This document shows positions 10,176-22,021 of a stretch of DNA of 64,000 nt, piece by piece; position 1 is the stretch's first letter, and every line of letters begins with the position of its first letter. The stretch covers positions 1 to 64,000 of the forward strand of contig JANBPK010001068.1 of assembly GCA_027579435.1 (NCBI GenBank), given 5' to 3'. This DNA is from Candolleomyces eurysporus. Lineage: Eukaryota; Basidiomycota; Agaricomycetes; Agaricales; Psathyrellaceae. The notes beneath the pieces were generated by a model, which saw only the letters and a list, made by a program, of their open reading frames with translations, had not been told where the DNA came from and ran no database searches. Both the position numbers and the translations under genes were made by a program.

Positions 10176-11101
10176 TCGAGGCTCCAATGCGAACGTTTAG
10201 GGGCAAGATCCGTAGCGATGCTGTCCTCACGGCGCGGCCAGTCCCGCGACTCCTGGAGTTTTGCCAGATTATATTCGTGTAGTATTCAACAATTCCTAAG
10301 CACAGACTGAACGTGTATCCTTGTTGAGAAGCAGACTTCATGATTCACCCATGGACTTGAGGTTGACATAACGAGATCCGGCCAATAACGAGGTTGTGTA
10401 TACCACCTGATGGAGTGTTGTTGTTCGGCGATCAGAAGGAGTTGCTTGTGCGATAAGCTTAATCATACAAGCCTTGCCTTGCTTCGCTACGGCAGTAGGA
10501 TCCAGGTATGAGGCTCTGGTTTGTTTGCTCCAATGTTGACTGGCTTCGAATATGACAAAATCCATTGATCTTGAGGATATAGTTCGGTTTCTGAGTTGCT
10601 CGAGGTACTATACATCGTGATTCATGTAGACCAGACTGCCCCAACTCTCATTCTCTATTGTAAGGTATCGCTAACGGTAAGCTCGAAAGCTGCACACCAA
10701 CTAAAATTCAGGTATTTCTTACTACGCCAATAGATGAAATTAAAGTGAGTGGCATTGCCTTCAGCTAGCCTCTCGGCGCCTTCTCTGACCTCTGAAAGCC
10801 GGCGTCGCAATGGCCAGACACCGTTAGCACACGCCATTGATGTACTCAGACCGGGGTCCGTAATAATACGCTCGCAGGCTCACTGACTGACATTGTATTA
10901 AGTTAAGCTCTGAACACAGTAAACATTGAATATTGGGCCCTTCCTATGATACTGAGGGCAAAGCGAGAACAATTACCGGTATCACAGAATGCAGAACGGG
11001 CCAAGTTGGAAAGAGGTCCAAGGGGCAGCTGCTAAGACATAAAAAAAAAAGTAAAACTGATTGAGGACCTATCTTTCAAAATACTTAGGGATAGGATCAA
11101 C
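10176..11101. other. Intergenic part of the duplication, copy 2
   Basis: Counterpart of 788-1705. No gene with conserved frame between copies. Contains an A-run at 11042-11051. Confidence 0.5.
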
Positions 11102-11633
11102 ATGGCTTCAATAGAAATATCTGTAATATCTAACATCAGCCACTCTGCGGCTGGTAAATCCTCGGAAGATTTTGTTCGAAGGGCTAGAACAGCCATCAAT
11201 ATCCCAGTCGTTCCAGATGTTCATGTGCAGGCCTCGGATGAAGTTATGTCGACAGCTCTCGCGGAAATACATGTCGCCAAAGCACAAGTCTCTTTTCCTC
11301 TCCGAATGAAGTGCAATCGGCCTCCCATCCTTCAGGTAAGGGCAATTGATCTGGCATGTGACGGATTGGGGTTGTAAATGTTTGCAGGACGATTGGTCGC
11401 TTTGCATAACCTCCAGATTATCTGTGACTGAAAGTGCTCTAGGAGCAAGGTGGGCCTCGGACATTCGAGAATTTGGAAGCTTGTGTACAAGGAAGATGGG
11501 GATTACCGACGGCCTTCATTCTGCCGCCACCGTCATTCCGACCAACTCCGTCAAAGCCACTGTGCTCAACTTGAACTGCTCAATTCTGCTGGGACACCAC
11601 TCCAACATAGACATTGATGACTCGCTGTTTTGA
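11102..11633 (+). CDS. Small unknown two-exon protein, copy 2
   Basis: Exons 11102-11335 and 11388-11633 join in phase 0 across a 52-nt intron to give 159 residues, ending ..SNIDIDDSLF. I do not recognise the family. The first 78 residues differ from copy 1 (1706-2171) at only a few places. After DIREF this copy has 7 extra bases and a longer, more regular tail, so it is the better candidate for the working form. It lies downstream of the G1 GTPase in the same orientation. Confidence 0.5.
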
Positions 11634-12224
11634 AAGGCAGGTTTTTGCAAGCATCAGATCCAGAAGCAAGAATGATTCTGGGATAAGTGAATGTCATTTA
11701 GCAGCAGAGACTAGAGCACGGCGGATGGCCATATCCAATGTCTATGGGGACAAACGAATGCATAGTCATAGTCATAAACTGCAAGTGTTTAACCTTGAGC
11801 ACCCTCGGCTAAATGCCTCGGCAATCACGATTCTGACGGCGCTGCAGAGTCCAGACGATCTTCGGCTCGGACCCGACGAATCAACCTTGAACATTTAAGC
11901 ATGCACCAGTCAGACTACTCTGCAGAACTCCCGATGATAAGGAAATTCTTGAAGTTACAAGTCCAGATATGCGACACCGAGGCTTAGCAGCGTGAGCTCT
12001 CAACCGTGCGAATTTCCTCGATTTCTTTTCTTTAGGGATCAGCACGGCCTCCAGAAAACTAATCCACAAGGATCGCCCGTGAGTAGGCATTGTGAAATTT
12101 ACGAGACACTCGTGAAGGGGCATACCAACAGGAAGACCGGTGGGCGATTAATATAGTATTGATACACAGCGATGTCTTTGGTATGTTTGTCTGTGCCTGG
12201 CTTACTACGCCACTTGCGTTTGTT
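11634..12224. other. Remnants between the unknown gene and M2
   Basis: The first 220 bp continue the duplication. 11890-12150 is open on the minus strand and sits where the 3' end of an AKR or neighbouring gene would be expected in the cassette, but I cannot match it to a family. Confidence 0.35.
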
Positions 12225-12480
12225 CACACTGTTGTCTCCCTCGCTTCTTTGCTCGTTGCTGCCTGGTGCAGACCGTGTTCGGCGTCTCCGGCTACATCAC
12301 AACAGCTGCCGTCGTCGCTTCCAACAACAACGCCGACAGCCCATATGGCCAAAAAGTTAGGCATCCAACGCCGCTCCCCATTGCCCGGGGAGGCAGCCAT
12401 GGATGCGACGACTCCCAGGACTCCCAACTTTACGGTTCAGCAACCATGTTTACACCCAGTACAACTTAACGACGATCTTC
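12225..12480 (+). pseudogene. Membrane protein pseudogene, copy M2
   Basis: It matches the 5' end of the gene at 22533: the leader tcgttgctgcctggtgcagaccgtg, the AAVVASNNNA..PYGQ codons and, after a deletion, a DD..DSQ.. patch. Only the N-terminal, non-membrane part remains, and no ATG stands where the parent starts. Confidence 0.7.
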
Positions 12481-12589
12481 CAACTGTGCTAAGGCGATTC
12501 TACCGGTAGGAACAGGTACTATACTCCGGCGCTAATCTTGCTTCTGGTAAACACAAAATCCATCTGAAACCCGCTCCCCTCTCAAACCA

Positions 12590-12840
12590 ACTAAATTCTG
12601 CCAGTCGTATACCTGTCGGTCTCGTCGCAGGCATATCTATATTTGGTGCATCTCCTCTACTGACATTCGTCCTTCTGGCACTGTTTTGACTCGCTAAAAG
12701 ACTGTTGGACTCCAATTCATACGCCGCAAGTCTACAATGGAAGTTGATGCCCAAAGGTATGTCCCCAACAACTTTGTGATCTTGCTCCATGCCAGTTTGA
12801 CGTCAACGCCGGAACGTTTGCCAACAGTGGTTTCAGGGAG
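12590..12840 (+). pseudogene. Fragment of multicopy gene X (copy X2)
   Basis: It contains the SRIPVGLVAGI...F.A segment followed by a degraded version of the RWTP(I/V)RTPQVYDGKR block seen better at 53394-53620 and 59690-60032. The frame is broken. The parent family is not recognised; the fragment encodes one hydrophobic segment followed by a basic Cys-containing stretch. Confidence 0.45.
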
Positions 12841-12994
12841 GTAAGCATCTATTCACCCAGGCTGTATCACAATATGTCCCGCTAATGAAATCAACGACTC
12901 TTGCCTCCTCATTTCGGGTTCTACGTGCCCGTTCGGAAGAATTGATCGGGGCGCACTCAATACAAGCCATAAACAGGCCACCAGCGTCCATGTA

Positions 12995-13275
12995 CCAAAT
13001 ACGATAGAAACGTTTCTACGCGTGCTAAACATGAGGTGATTATCGTACAGATCTCCCTTCACCCTTCACTATAAGGAAATATCCGAGCGACAACGGGCGT
13101 CACACTTAATCACCCGCCCCGTGTGTACATCGAGGTTCATTTCCCGGTAGGGGGCACGTTCCGGGAACAACAGCTGACAACTTCGGCGCTTCATGTGGAT
13201 GCTATATCAAGACTAGCTACTCTGTCCCTTCCTTCTCCTTGAACAAATCCCGAATGAGCTTACAGTCTCTGTACA
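12995..13275 (+). promoter_or_regulatory. Conserved GTPase-gene promoter (gene at 13276)
   Basis: Same block order as upstream of 7447: gtaccaaatacgatagaa, cgaggttcatttcccggtag, ggcacgttccgggaacaaca, then GCTATATCAAGA about 75 bp before the ATG. Here the core reads CCGGGAACAACAGCTGACA instead of CGGGGACAACAGGTGACA. Confidence 0.55.
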
Positions 13276-15301
13276 ATGGCAGATAATACTATCAAATCGC
13301 CCATCAAGCTTTCGGACAAGGTACATTCTCTCACCGCAAATCGTCATGATTGATGCTTAATGTACTTGTACAGGATGTGCTCATTGCGTCAGTATCCTTC
13401 CCGCTCACCGAATATGCTCCATGGTTGCTCACTCACCTGATCAACTTCCGTTACCAGCGTCATGGGCTTGACCGGGAGCGGCAAATCTTCCGTAGGTCCC
13501 CCGTATCATCTCATTTTATCAGCGACTCATTCAGCTACCTTGGACTTGTCGATAGTTCATCAACCTAGCCACCCAATCGCCCAACAAACTCCAAGTTGGA
13601 CACTCTATCCAGTCGTGCACGGATGTGGTTGAACGCGCGGACACGTTCGACCTAGAGGGTCGTCGAATCGTCCTGTTCGATACTCCGGGTTTCGACGATA
13701 CGAATAAGAGTGAAACTGAGATCCTTAGGATCATCGCGTTTGAACTGGAGAAGCAGTACGTGGTCATTCATACACGAACCAGTAGCCGGTTATTCATGAC
13801 CGTGAATTCCGTTCCTCCAGATACCGCAAGGGCCAAACTCTCCACGGAATCATCTACGTCCACCGAATCTCGGACCTCCGTGTCGGCGGCCTCGCCAAGA
13901 CCAACTTTTCCATCTTCCGCAAGTTATGCGGAGACTCCTCCCTCCAAAACGTCATCATATTGACCAATATGTGGTCTCGCCTCCCCTCAGAGCTCGAAGG
14001 TCGTCGTCGAGCTGCTGAGCTCGCCAGTCTCGACGATTTCTTCAAACCGGCGATCGCGAAAGGCGCCGTGATGATGCACCATATGCAGGATACAGTGGAA
14101 AGTGCGCATGGAATTCTACGTCAGATCCTGAAGAACCATCCGATGCCGTTGTCGATCCAGACAGAAATAGTCGACCAGCACAAGAACATCACTGAAACAG
14201 GTGCGGGGATGGCTCTCGACGAGAAGCTGGCACAACTCGTTCAGCAATACGAACGAAAGTTGAAAGAGCAATTCGAGGCTGCGGAACAGGCGAGGCGCGA
14301 GAGAGACGAAGAAACACGTAAGGAGCAGCTCGAAGAGGCTGAAAGGGTTCGTCGACTGGTGGAGAAGTTGGAGGAGGATAGACGTAACCAAGCGAAGCAG
14401 TACCAGTTGCTCCGCGAGCAATTCGTGGAAGCTGAGCGCAAACGCGAGCAAGCTATGCGTGAGGCGGAAGAGAGGGGTCGGAGAGATATCCAGGCACTGG
14501 AAGATAACTTGCTCCAGGAGGTAGAAGCCAAGCCACGAGGCCGAACGTGGGAGACGGCGGACCTGGAGGAGATGATGGGGAACATGAAGATATCTCCCGA
14601 CTCCCCAGGCGGTACCACGATGAGGCATGGTACCATTGTCTCTGGCCGCTCTTATGCAATGTTTAATGGCGAACACGAATCCTACTACGCGACTCTCGAC
14701 CAGAATGAGGAATATCGTGAGTACTTGCCGCTAAAGCTCTTTGTACTGAGCCTCATGAAAGAAACCTCTAGTTACCGCGGAATCCCGATTGCGTCAGCGC
14801 AGAACTCGTCAGCAGGTGAGTCAAAAGAAACTCCCGCAGGGCGCCGTCTCACCGACTCTGACCCCTTAAAGTGGACATTCCACTGCAAAGGCAGCACCCT
14901 ACCTTCCGACTCACGCTCCAAGAACCTATGGGCAATTCAATCAGTAAGCAGCGGTAAATACTTGTGCCGCACGAGTCAAGGCGAGATCAAGGCGTGCAAA
15001 ACTTCGTCCCCCACAGTATGGCGTACGAGTAGAATCGGTACTCATGGTCATAACTCCCATTTCCGGTGAGCTTTAAGCGTCATATATCTCCTCCATCGTC
15101 TGAAAAGGACCGTGTTTCCAACATACTAATTCTGACTGGTTTCGATCTTATAGAATTTATTATCACGAGACGTCTACCCGAAGCAAATCAGACCCAAAGG
15201 TTCTCGTCTACCGTGGACCCGGCCAGAGCGGAGATAGGATCGAAGTAGACCAACGGCTCCGCAATGAAGATGAGATTTGGATCCTGGAAGGGTGTGATTG
15301 A
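13276..15301 (+). CDS. P-loop GTPase with coiled coil and lectin-like C-terminus (G2)
   Basis: Eight exons (13276-13320, 14-nt and 34-nt micro-exons, a 200-nt G3 exon, 13821-14716, 14772-14815, 14872-15065, 15154-15301) give 524 residues. The P-loop is split by introns exactly as in its paralogues: DVLIA, then VMGLTGSGKSS, then FINLATQS. LFDTPGFDDTNKSE and LTNMW follow. A charged coiled coil (about residues 255-370) leads to the HGTIVSGRSY..YYATL block and the tail with SSGKYLCR and IWILEGCD. If the introns at 14717-14771 and 14816-14871 are both kept (111 nt in total) the frame stays open, so an isoform is possible. Confidence 0.87.
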
Positions 15302-15842
15302 CCACGACTTCACCATGAACGTCTAGCGGAGAACGAGGTTTGAGTGAAACAGTATATATACCGTCGATACTATGCCAATTATGTGTATATGAAGAAATGA
15401 CACACTGTATGTATTATCAGTGACTTCCGGGGAAATACTCCTCAAGTATCGCCGTGTAGGTTTTGTGAGGTTTACGGGGCACACTGGCGAACGACTCATC
15501 GATTGATACCACAAACGGAAGAAAGGATCTGTTCGACAAACTTGGCGGGAGGCTTTAATTAGATCGCCGTGTTTGACTAAATTGGTGAAAGAGTGTCGGG
15601 GTGTGATGATAACGGTTTCGATAATATTCCAAGATTATAGAATAAGAGACGCCACCTACACGAACATGATCGGTTCACATTATATAATCAACGCGATCCG
15701 AAGCAGCAGTGGCCCTGATACTACTCTCCAACCCCGCAGACGACGGAGACCGGCCCTCCACAGCCGACAACACAAACCACAGCCCAACGCATAGGAATCC
15801 GAAGGCAACCAAAAACCGAATGGAAGGCCCGGCTCCCGAGTT
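15302..15842. other. Remnants between G2 and the AKR pseudogene
   Basis: A minus-strand frame at about 15410-15500 (ending EEYFPGSH) and one around 15680-15840 resemble degraded gene ends. The second shares similarity with 20440-20640, so this stretch is part of the duplicated cassette. Family not recognised. Confidence 0.3.
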
Positions 15843-16366
15843 CTATGTGGTATTAGGAGGCCCTTGAGCCCCGGCCTTGTCAATTTCTTCGATTTCTTCT
15901 GGGTTGAGCGAGGCTGATTCCGACGGAGATTTGTTAGCGAGAGCACTCAAACCCGAGAAAGTAGAGAAAGAGAAAAGAGAGGACAGTGTGACGTGCGTAG
16001 ATCCCCGACGGCCAGATACTCTTGAGGTGCTTATTCGAGCTTGTCCTGAATAGATGGTTCAAGTTTGAATTGACGGGCACGCAGAGGAGAACCAGGGCAC
16101 CACTAACGTGACGATGACAGCGCCTTTAGCTTTCACCCATAAGAAAATGACTTGCGTAGGGGTGGTGCCTAGTCGTTCGGCCGCCTTCCCGATCGGTGCA
16201 TCGACGGGTCCACCGGGGTACGCGGTGATATATTAGAAAATGTGAGTTAACAATTGGAATACATCAGTGGCTAGTATGGATGAACACGCACGCACTTCCA
16301 TAGGCTTCGGTGACGATGCCGTGGTTTGCTTGGTACTCCAACAGAGGTTTTAGTTGGTTGTAGTTG
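15843..16366 (-). pseudogene. Aldo/keto reductase pseudogene, 3' half
   Basis: It matches exons 5-8 of the AKR gene at 20694-22021 in order: YNYNQLKPLLEYQANHGIVTEAYGS, the GGPVDAPI..AAERLG block, the NKHLEEYLAV-like exon, and the end GAQGPPNTT with TAG at 15843-15845. Indels break the frame, for example in the AYGS intron. It stops abruptly at about 16366, where retrotransposon sequence begins. Confidence 0.8.
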
Positions 16367-17060
16367 TATCGTAGACATATTTAGCAAATTCAGGAGCTAG
16401 TTTATCGTGCTCCAAATAGTAGTGAATAGCCTCCAGTGGCTTGGTGACATACTACGCAGAGGTCATGCCATCATGAAAGGTGTCTACCTGCGCTNAAAAA
16501 TAGTCGTCTCCTCTCCACTAAATCACTGAGACCCTGGCATTCAAACACTACGTGAACCTCAGACTCTGTTTGCGCGCCACAATACCTGCAAGGGCGGCAG
16601 TTGACAACCGTTGGAGACCATTACAACTGCGAAAAGGCAAGAATCTGCACGCCCACAGGCATGCAAATTTCAAGCAGAACTCGACAAATTGACCAGATAC
16701 TTCACAAGCTAACATTCTACGAGTACACTCGAGTTGTAGTCTCGGATCTTGAAGCCATAGCGAAGCCAGGCAAGACTTGTCACCCTTACGAATTCGCCCT
16801 CTGTGGACGAGTCTGGCAATGTTGCGTGGTCTGACTAGTAGACGATGGTGAAAGGCTGCTGTGCGTGTGCTGGGATTTTCAAAAGCCTTTGGAAGCCATC
16901 TAGAATCCCTTGTCGTGACGCCTCAGTATTTCGCGAGATGTTGACGATGTTTTTTTCGGGGACTTGTAGATCAGTTTTCAGGTGCCTGCCAATAACATCG
17001 GAGTCGCTGACAGTAGTTTCGAGGACTTCGTAGTCTGGGCACTGGTACTGACCGATCCCA
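16367..17060 (-). mobile_element. Non-LTR retrotransposon (LINE) remnant, C-terminal zinc-finger region
   Basis: On the minus strand, around 16500-16620, a frame reads CRPCRYCGAQTESEVHVVFE followed by CQGLSDLVE. This Cys-x2-Cys...His...Cys pattern is typical of the reverse transcriptase-linked zinc knuckle (zf-RVT) at the end of fungal LINEs. Downstream, LAPEFAKYVY resembles the usual LINE C-terminus, and upstream a degraded LKIP...SDHA patch fits the region before the zinc knuckle. Stops and frameshifts show it is dead. No reverse transcriptase core is left. One N lies at 16495. Confidence 0.65.
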
Positions 17061-17319
17061 ATGACAAGGGCGTACGTATTGGAGGTCTAGGCAATAAATA
17101 AGCGCTGATGATGATTTTAGGTCAATACAACCTACGCTCATGGGGGATAAATCAGATGGGACAGAGGGGACAGAGGGACGGAAGAGGGAGGAACAACTAG
17201 TCTTAGTCGAGGTTTAAATGAAAAGTATGCAATGCCAGTTCCGAGATGAGCGGCTAAATATGAGTGGCTCATCAGAGGGAAAATGCTCTCATCCGCCTTA
17301 TGACCTGCTTTTTAGCCCG

Positions 17320-17590
17320 ATACAAGACTGGTGAACTCCGATTCGTACGGCGCAAAGATTTGTCCCCCTTTGTGATCTTTGCTCCAAGCCGGTCTGACCT
17401 CGCTGGAACATCTCTCAGTCGAATACCAAAATGCCCCGCTAATAATCGCGAAATCAATAGCCATAGCTGTCTCATGTCGGCCTCTATGGACGAATCGATT
17501 GCAAGGATCGCACCACGAGTCATATTCAATAGAAGCCACAAACAGGTCAGTGCACCTGTTCCAAATACAATACATGTGCAAGCAATTTCC
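17320..17590 (+). pseudogene. Fragment of multicopy gene X (copy X3)
   Basis: It contains the cgatacaagactggtg.actc.gattcgtacg block and the downstream gtcaTATTcaatAGAAGCCacaaacaggt block seen at 55190-55600 and 59870-60200. The frame is disrupted. The 17061-17319 stretch to its left has no gene I can support. Confidence 0.4.
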
Positions 17591-17699
17591 TACGCGTGCT
17601 AAACATGAGGCTCGTACAGCACTGACTTGAACACTACCCGCCCTTTTATCTTTTTCTTCTCCTCACTCAGACCTCTAACGAGCTAACGGTTTCTCAAGA

Positions 17700-19892
17700 A
17701 TGGGATTTGTCAAATGGAAGGCTAAAGATACACACAAGGTACGCCGCTTTCAACGATCATCTTCCGTGATACTCAAGGAGCTCGTACAGAACGTGTTCAT
17801 TGCGTCAGTCTCTCTCTCGCTTGTTAATTATCCGTGTTTGCTCACTCACCGGGGCGATGTTCCACTACCAGCGTAATGGGCTTGACTGGGAGTGGAAAAT
17901 CTACTGTAAGTCTCCTCATTTTTTCTGTCATCACTCGCAGTAGCTCATTGCACCACCTTATACTCACTGCGCTTACCCCTGGTTGACAGTTCATCAACCT
18001 AGCCACCCAGTCGTCCAAAAAGCTCAGAGTTAGGGACTCGAACCTTTCCTGCACGGATGAGTTGAAATTCGCAGACCCGTTCTATTTGGACGGTTACCGA
18101 ATATTCTTGTTCGATGCTCCAAGTTTCGACAATACGAACAAGTCTGAAATTGAAATACTCGGGATCATCGCGTCTATCCTAGAGAAACAGTACGTGTTCG
18201 TTCATGCATGAAACCGCAAGAGTCGCCAGCTGTTCGTAGATCTGAATTCCCTTCCTGCAGATACCGCAGAGGTTTAACCCTTCATGGAATCATCTACGTC
18301 CACCGAATCGACCTCCATATCAGCGGCCTCGCCAAAACGGACTTTGACATCTTCTGCAAGTTATGCGGAGACTCTTCCCTCCGAAACGCCGTCATAATGA
18401 CCAACATGTGGTCCCGCCTCCCCTCAGAGTTCGAAGGCCTTCGTCAAGCTACTGATCTCGCCAGTCTCGACGATCTCTTCGAACCGGCGACCGCCAAGGG
18501 CGCTGTGATGATGTATCATATGCAGGATACAGTGGAGAGTGCACATGAAATTATACGCCAGATCCTGAAGAACCATCCGATGCCGTTGTCGATCCAGACA
18601 GAAATAGTCGACCAGGACAAGCATATCACCGAAACGGGTGTGGGGATGGCTGTCTACAAGAATCCGGTGCTACTCTTTCGACAACAGGAGCTGACAGAGC
18701 GTTTAGAGGTAGCAGAAGAGGCAAGGAAGGAGGCGCTTGAGGAAGCCGAGCAAGTTCGTCAACTGCTGAAGAAGTTGGAGGAGGAGAAACGCAACCAAAC
18801 GAGGCAGCACCAGTTTCTCCAAGAGCAATTGGCTCAATCCGAAAGGAAATGCGAGCAAGCTATGTGTGAGGCGGAGTGAGGCAAAAGAGAGAGGTCGGAG
18901 AGACGCTCAGGCAGCTGAAGATAGGCGGCAACAGGAGGTACGGGCAGTTACGCAAGAGGGCGATGAGCGAGTGCGTCAACTCCTAGAGAAATGGGAGGAG
19001 GAAAGAGGCGACCATACGAGGCGGTACCAGTTGCTCCAAGAGCAATTCGCCGAAGTCGAAAGGAAGCACGAGCAAGCTATTCGTGACGCAGAAGAGAGAA
19101 ACCGAAGAGAGGCTCAGGCAGCTGAAGCTAGGCGGCGCCAGGAGCTAGAGGCCGCCGAAAGACGTCGAGCGCAGGAGATGGCGGACTTGGAGGACATAGT
19201 GAAGGACAGGATGAAGGACAGGATGATGCCACCCGATTTCCCAGGCTTCAGGCATGGTTGCATCGTCTCCGGCCGGTCTTATGCCATGTTCAACAAGGTA
19301 GACAATTCTTACTACGCGACTGTTGACGAGAAGACGGAACACAGTGAGTACTCACCACTGAAGCTCTTTATGAATGCTGTCGAAAGGAAACTCTAGTTAT
19401 CATGGAATCCCGATTGGATCAACAGTCGAGAGCTCGTCAGCAGGTGAGCTATTGCCAACGGAAATTCCCACTTGACAATCGACTCTGACTACCCAAAGTG
19501 GAGATTCAAGAGCCATAGCCACCAAGGTGACGCAACGATATGGACAATTCAATCAGCGAGCAGCAGCAAGTATCTCTGCGCCCAAGATCCAGCGGGGCGG
19601 CTCAAGGCATGCGAAACTTCGTCTCCATCATTATGGCGCACTAGTAAAGTCTCTGGTCGCCAGTTTCGGTGAGCTTTAAGCGCCCGGCAGGTCATCCAGC
19701 TTCTGACCAGGGCTGTGATTCGAACTTTCCAACTGGTTTTGATCTCCTAGATTTCATCTTCACAATGCCTTGCCAGGCTACGGAGACAGACTCGTCCTTG
19801 CGGTCTCCGAAGGACGTGCCAAGAGTGGAGATGTGATCGATATGTTCTCTCAGCTGGACGATCAGCGTGAGATTTGGGTCATGGAGGAGTGA
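17700..19892 (+). pseudogene. Broken P-loop GTPase gene (G3)
   Basis: The exon plan is as in its paralogues, starting MGFVKWKAKDTHK and with an intact P-loop GLTGSGKST. Two defects stand out. The switch II/G3 motif DTPGF has become DAPSF (LFDAPSFDNTNK), removing the conserved Gly. In the coiled coil a stop/frameshift occurs at about 18877 (..CEQAMCEAE then TGA), and the rest of the protein continues in another frame from 18866 with the coiled coil, the HGCIVSGRSY block and a complete lectin-like tail ending REIWVMEE. The downstream frame has remained open, so the damage is recent. A truncated 5' product could still be made. Confidence 0.8.
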
Positions 19893-20693
19893 AACTGATC
19901 AAGACTACCTTTATCACGTTTACTTGAGAATGACGCCTGACTGAATGAGTATGTGTATCGCGAGTAAGATGGCGGTAGCTTGAAAGTATTCTAGGAAGTG
20001 ATTCACCGTATGCATTTCGTACCGTTGACGATCTTCGGCGACCTACCTCGAACGTTTAAACCAGATATCGGCCTTGGGTAAGCTTTGTATTTGGGGGCAC
20101 TCAGAGGACGTACCAACAGGGACGATCCCAGAGCGACTTGTGTAGTGATCCCTAAAGGTGCCTTTCTTGAAGGGATATCGAAAGGGCCCTTCGGTGATAA
20201 GACCAAGAACAGGCGGAGCGCATGATAGTATCAGCCATATTAATATGAGTGGACACCTGTTATTAATATTCCAATAACAGCCCAGACTAATATGACGATA
20301 TAGTTGCTTCAATCGAACAACTCAGCGGCTAGTATTTGCAAACGGGAGAAAGGATCAACCTGTTCGACGGACTGGGGATATTTGGATCGAAATTAACTTG
20401 AACAAGTATCGTGGGTGCGATGATGACGGTTTCGATATATTTCAAGACGATATAATCGGCAAGACACACCGAATATGTACCATAGCCACCTCCGGCCCTC
20501 CGAGACGGCGAACCACGACGCGACCGCTTCACATTTGAAATGAACGCGATCAGAAGTAGTAGCATTAGTCGCGCTAGCAGCCCTTATACCGCTCTCCCTN
20601 CCCCCCTGACGACCTGACAACGCAAAACGTATAGGACTCTGAAGGTGAGCAAAAAGCCGAATGGAGGGCCTGAGCCTGCTCAGCAAATGCGTT
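19893..20693. other. Stretch between G3 and the AKR gene
   Basis: Minus-strand open frames (20003-20312 and 20329-20565) include a hydrophobic segment (MLLLLIAFIS) and a TSSECP patch shared with 4720-4740. They look like the remains of another member of the cassette, but no complete gene can be built. One N lies at 20600. Confidence 0.35.
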
Positions 20694-22021
20694 CTATGCA
20701 GTATTAGGGGGCCCTTGAGCCCCGGCATTGTCAATTTCTTCGATTTCTTCTGAGGTGAGCGGGGCTGTTTCCGATGGAGATCGGTTAGCAAGATGACCAT
20801 ACCCAAGAAAGCGGAGAAAGAGAAAAGAGGGGACAGTGACGTACGTAGATCCCCGACGGCCAGATACTCTTCGAGGTGCTTCTTATTCGAGCTTGTCCTG
20901 AATAGACGGTTCACGTTTGAATTGACGGGCACGCAGAGGAGACTCAAGGCATCACTAACGTGACGATGACAGCGCCTTTAGCTTTCACCCACAAGAAAAT
21001 GACTTGGGTGGGCGTGATTCCCAGTCGTTCGGCTGCCTGCTTGATAGGCGCATCGACAGGGCCTCCGGGGTACGTGGTGATAGGACTGTTAGAAAATGTG
21101 GGGTTCAGTTTACAAATGAAATACATCAGCGGCGAGAATGGGTATGGCGCACGCAAGACTTCCATAGGCTTCGGTGACGATGCCGTGGCTTGCTTGGTAC
21201 TCTAACAGTGGTTTTAGTTGGGTGTAGTTGTACGGATGGAAGCGGATCTAGCGAGAGGTCATCATTATTCATATATGGGCAATGAATCACCGATTTAAGG
21301 TTAAATACCTGATTGACTGCAGGGATCACTTTGGCATGCTTGAGAAGGGTTTGGAGCTCCTCGATACCAAAATTGCTAACCCCAATGCTCCTTCAGACAA
21401 GACGGATTCGATATCAGCCGTGCGCAATACATACAACAGGTCGGACGGAACGAACTTTGCAAGACCCTCTTCTTGGATCTTCTCAAACGCGGTCCATGCA
21501 CCGACATAATCTCCTCGAGGGGCGTGGATGAGGTACAGGTCGAGGTACTTTACACCAATCTAATGACGAAGGCGTTTTACCAGCTGTAAGTCCCACGCAA
21601 GGACACGCTGGAAGTCAAGTCAAAAACGCACCTTCCTCAAACTGTCTTCCAACGCCTTGCGAGGCGTCTCGTGTGGAAGGCCATACTTGGAGGTGATGTA
21701 GAGAGTTGAGGGCTCTAAGCCGCTCTCCCTAATGGCACGCCCGACGCTCTCTTCGTTCCGATAGTCTGGGAGTCACATAAATATATCAGGAGTGCGTAGC
21801 ACGAGGAAGTAACTGAGACGGACGCTGCGCAGTGTCGATATGTGAGAATCCGGCTTCTATGGCTTGTTCGATGTAGGTGTGTATATCCTTGCCCTTATTT
21901 ACGCTACCTGAGCCAAAAGCAATGGAGGGTATCTGAAAAAATAAAATAAGAATTACGTCAAAACCATGTTATAAACGCTCACCTTGTGACCATCGTTCAA
22001 TTGGATATCTGAGAAGGGCAT
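20694..22021 (-). CDS. Aldo/keto reductase
   Basis: NAD(P)H-dependent carbonyl reductase of the AKR superfamily. Exon 1 is 21983-22021 (MPFSDIQLNDGHK), exon 2 starts at 21932, and eight exons in all join with GT-AG introns into a protein of about 290 residues, normal for the family. The catalytic set is present: Asp in HIDTA, Tyr in QHYRNEES, Lys in TSKYG and His in LIHAP. Also seen are SIGVSNFG, the nucleotide-binding area VIVTTSSNKKHLEEY and the C-terminal EEIEEIDNAG. It converges on G3 and is divergent from the membrane protein gene at 22533. Four or more truncated relatives occur in the window (4990, 15843, 54410), so this is the only whole copy. The substrate cannot be predicted. Confidence 0.88.

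Larger units (their letters stand above)
9373..11848. repeat. Segmental duplication, copy 2 (partner 1-2459)
   Basis: Nearly collinear with 1-2459. Its right end corresponds to the insertion point of the foldback element. Here the site reads gctgc-AGA-GTCC-AGA-cgatc (11841-11860), i.e. two copies of the element's 3-bp target duplication separated by four bases. Confidence 0.88.

Noticed and set aside
14116..14676. Long minus-strand open frames opposite the coiled coils (also 8695-9186, 9030-9527, 51368-51898 plus, 61996-62478)
   Set aside because: They mirror Glu/Arg/Gln-rich coiled-coil codons in every GTPase copy; no start context, no splice structure and no conserved protein features.
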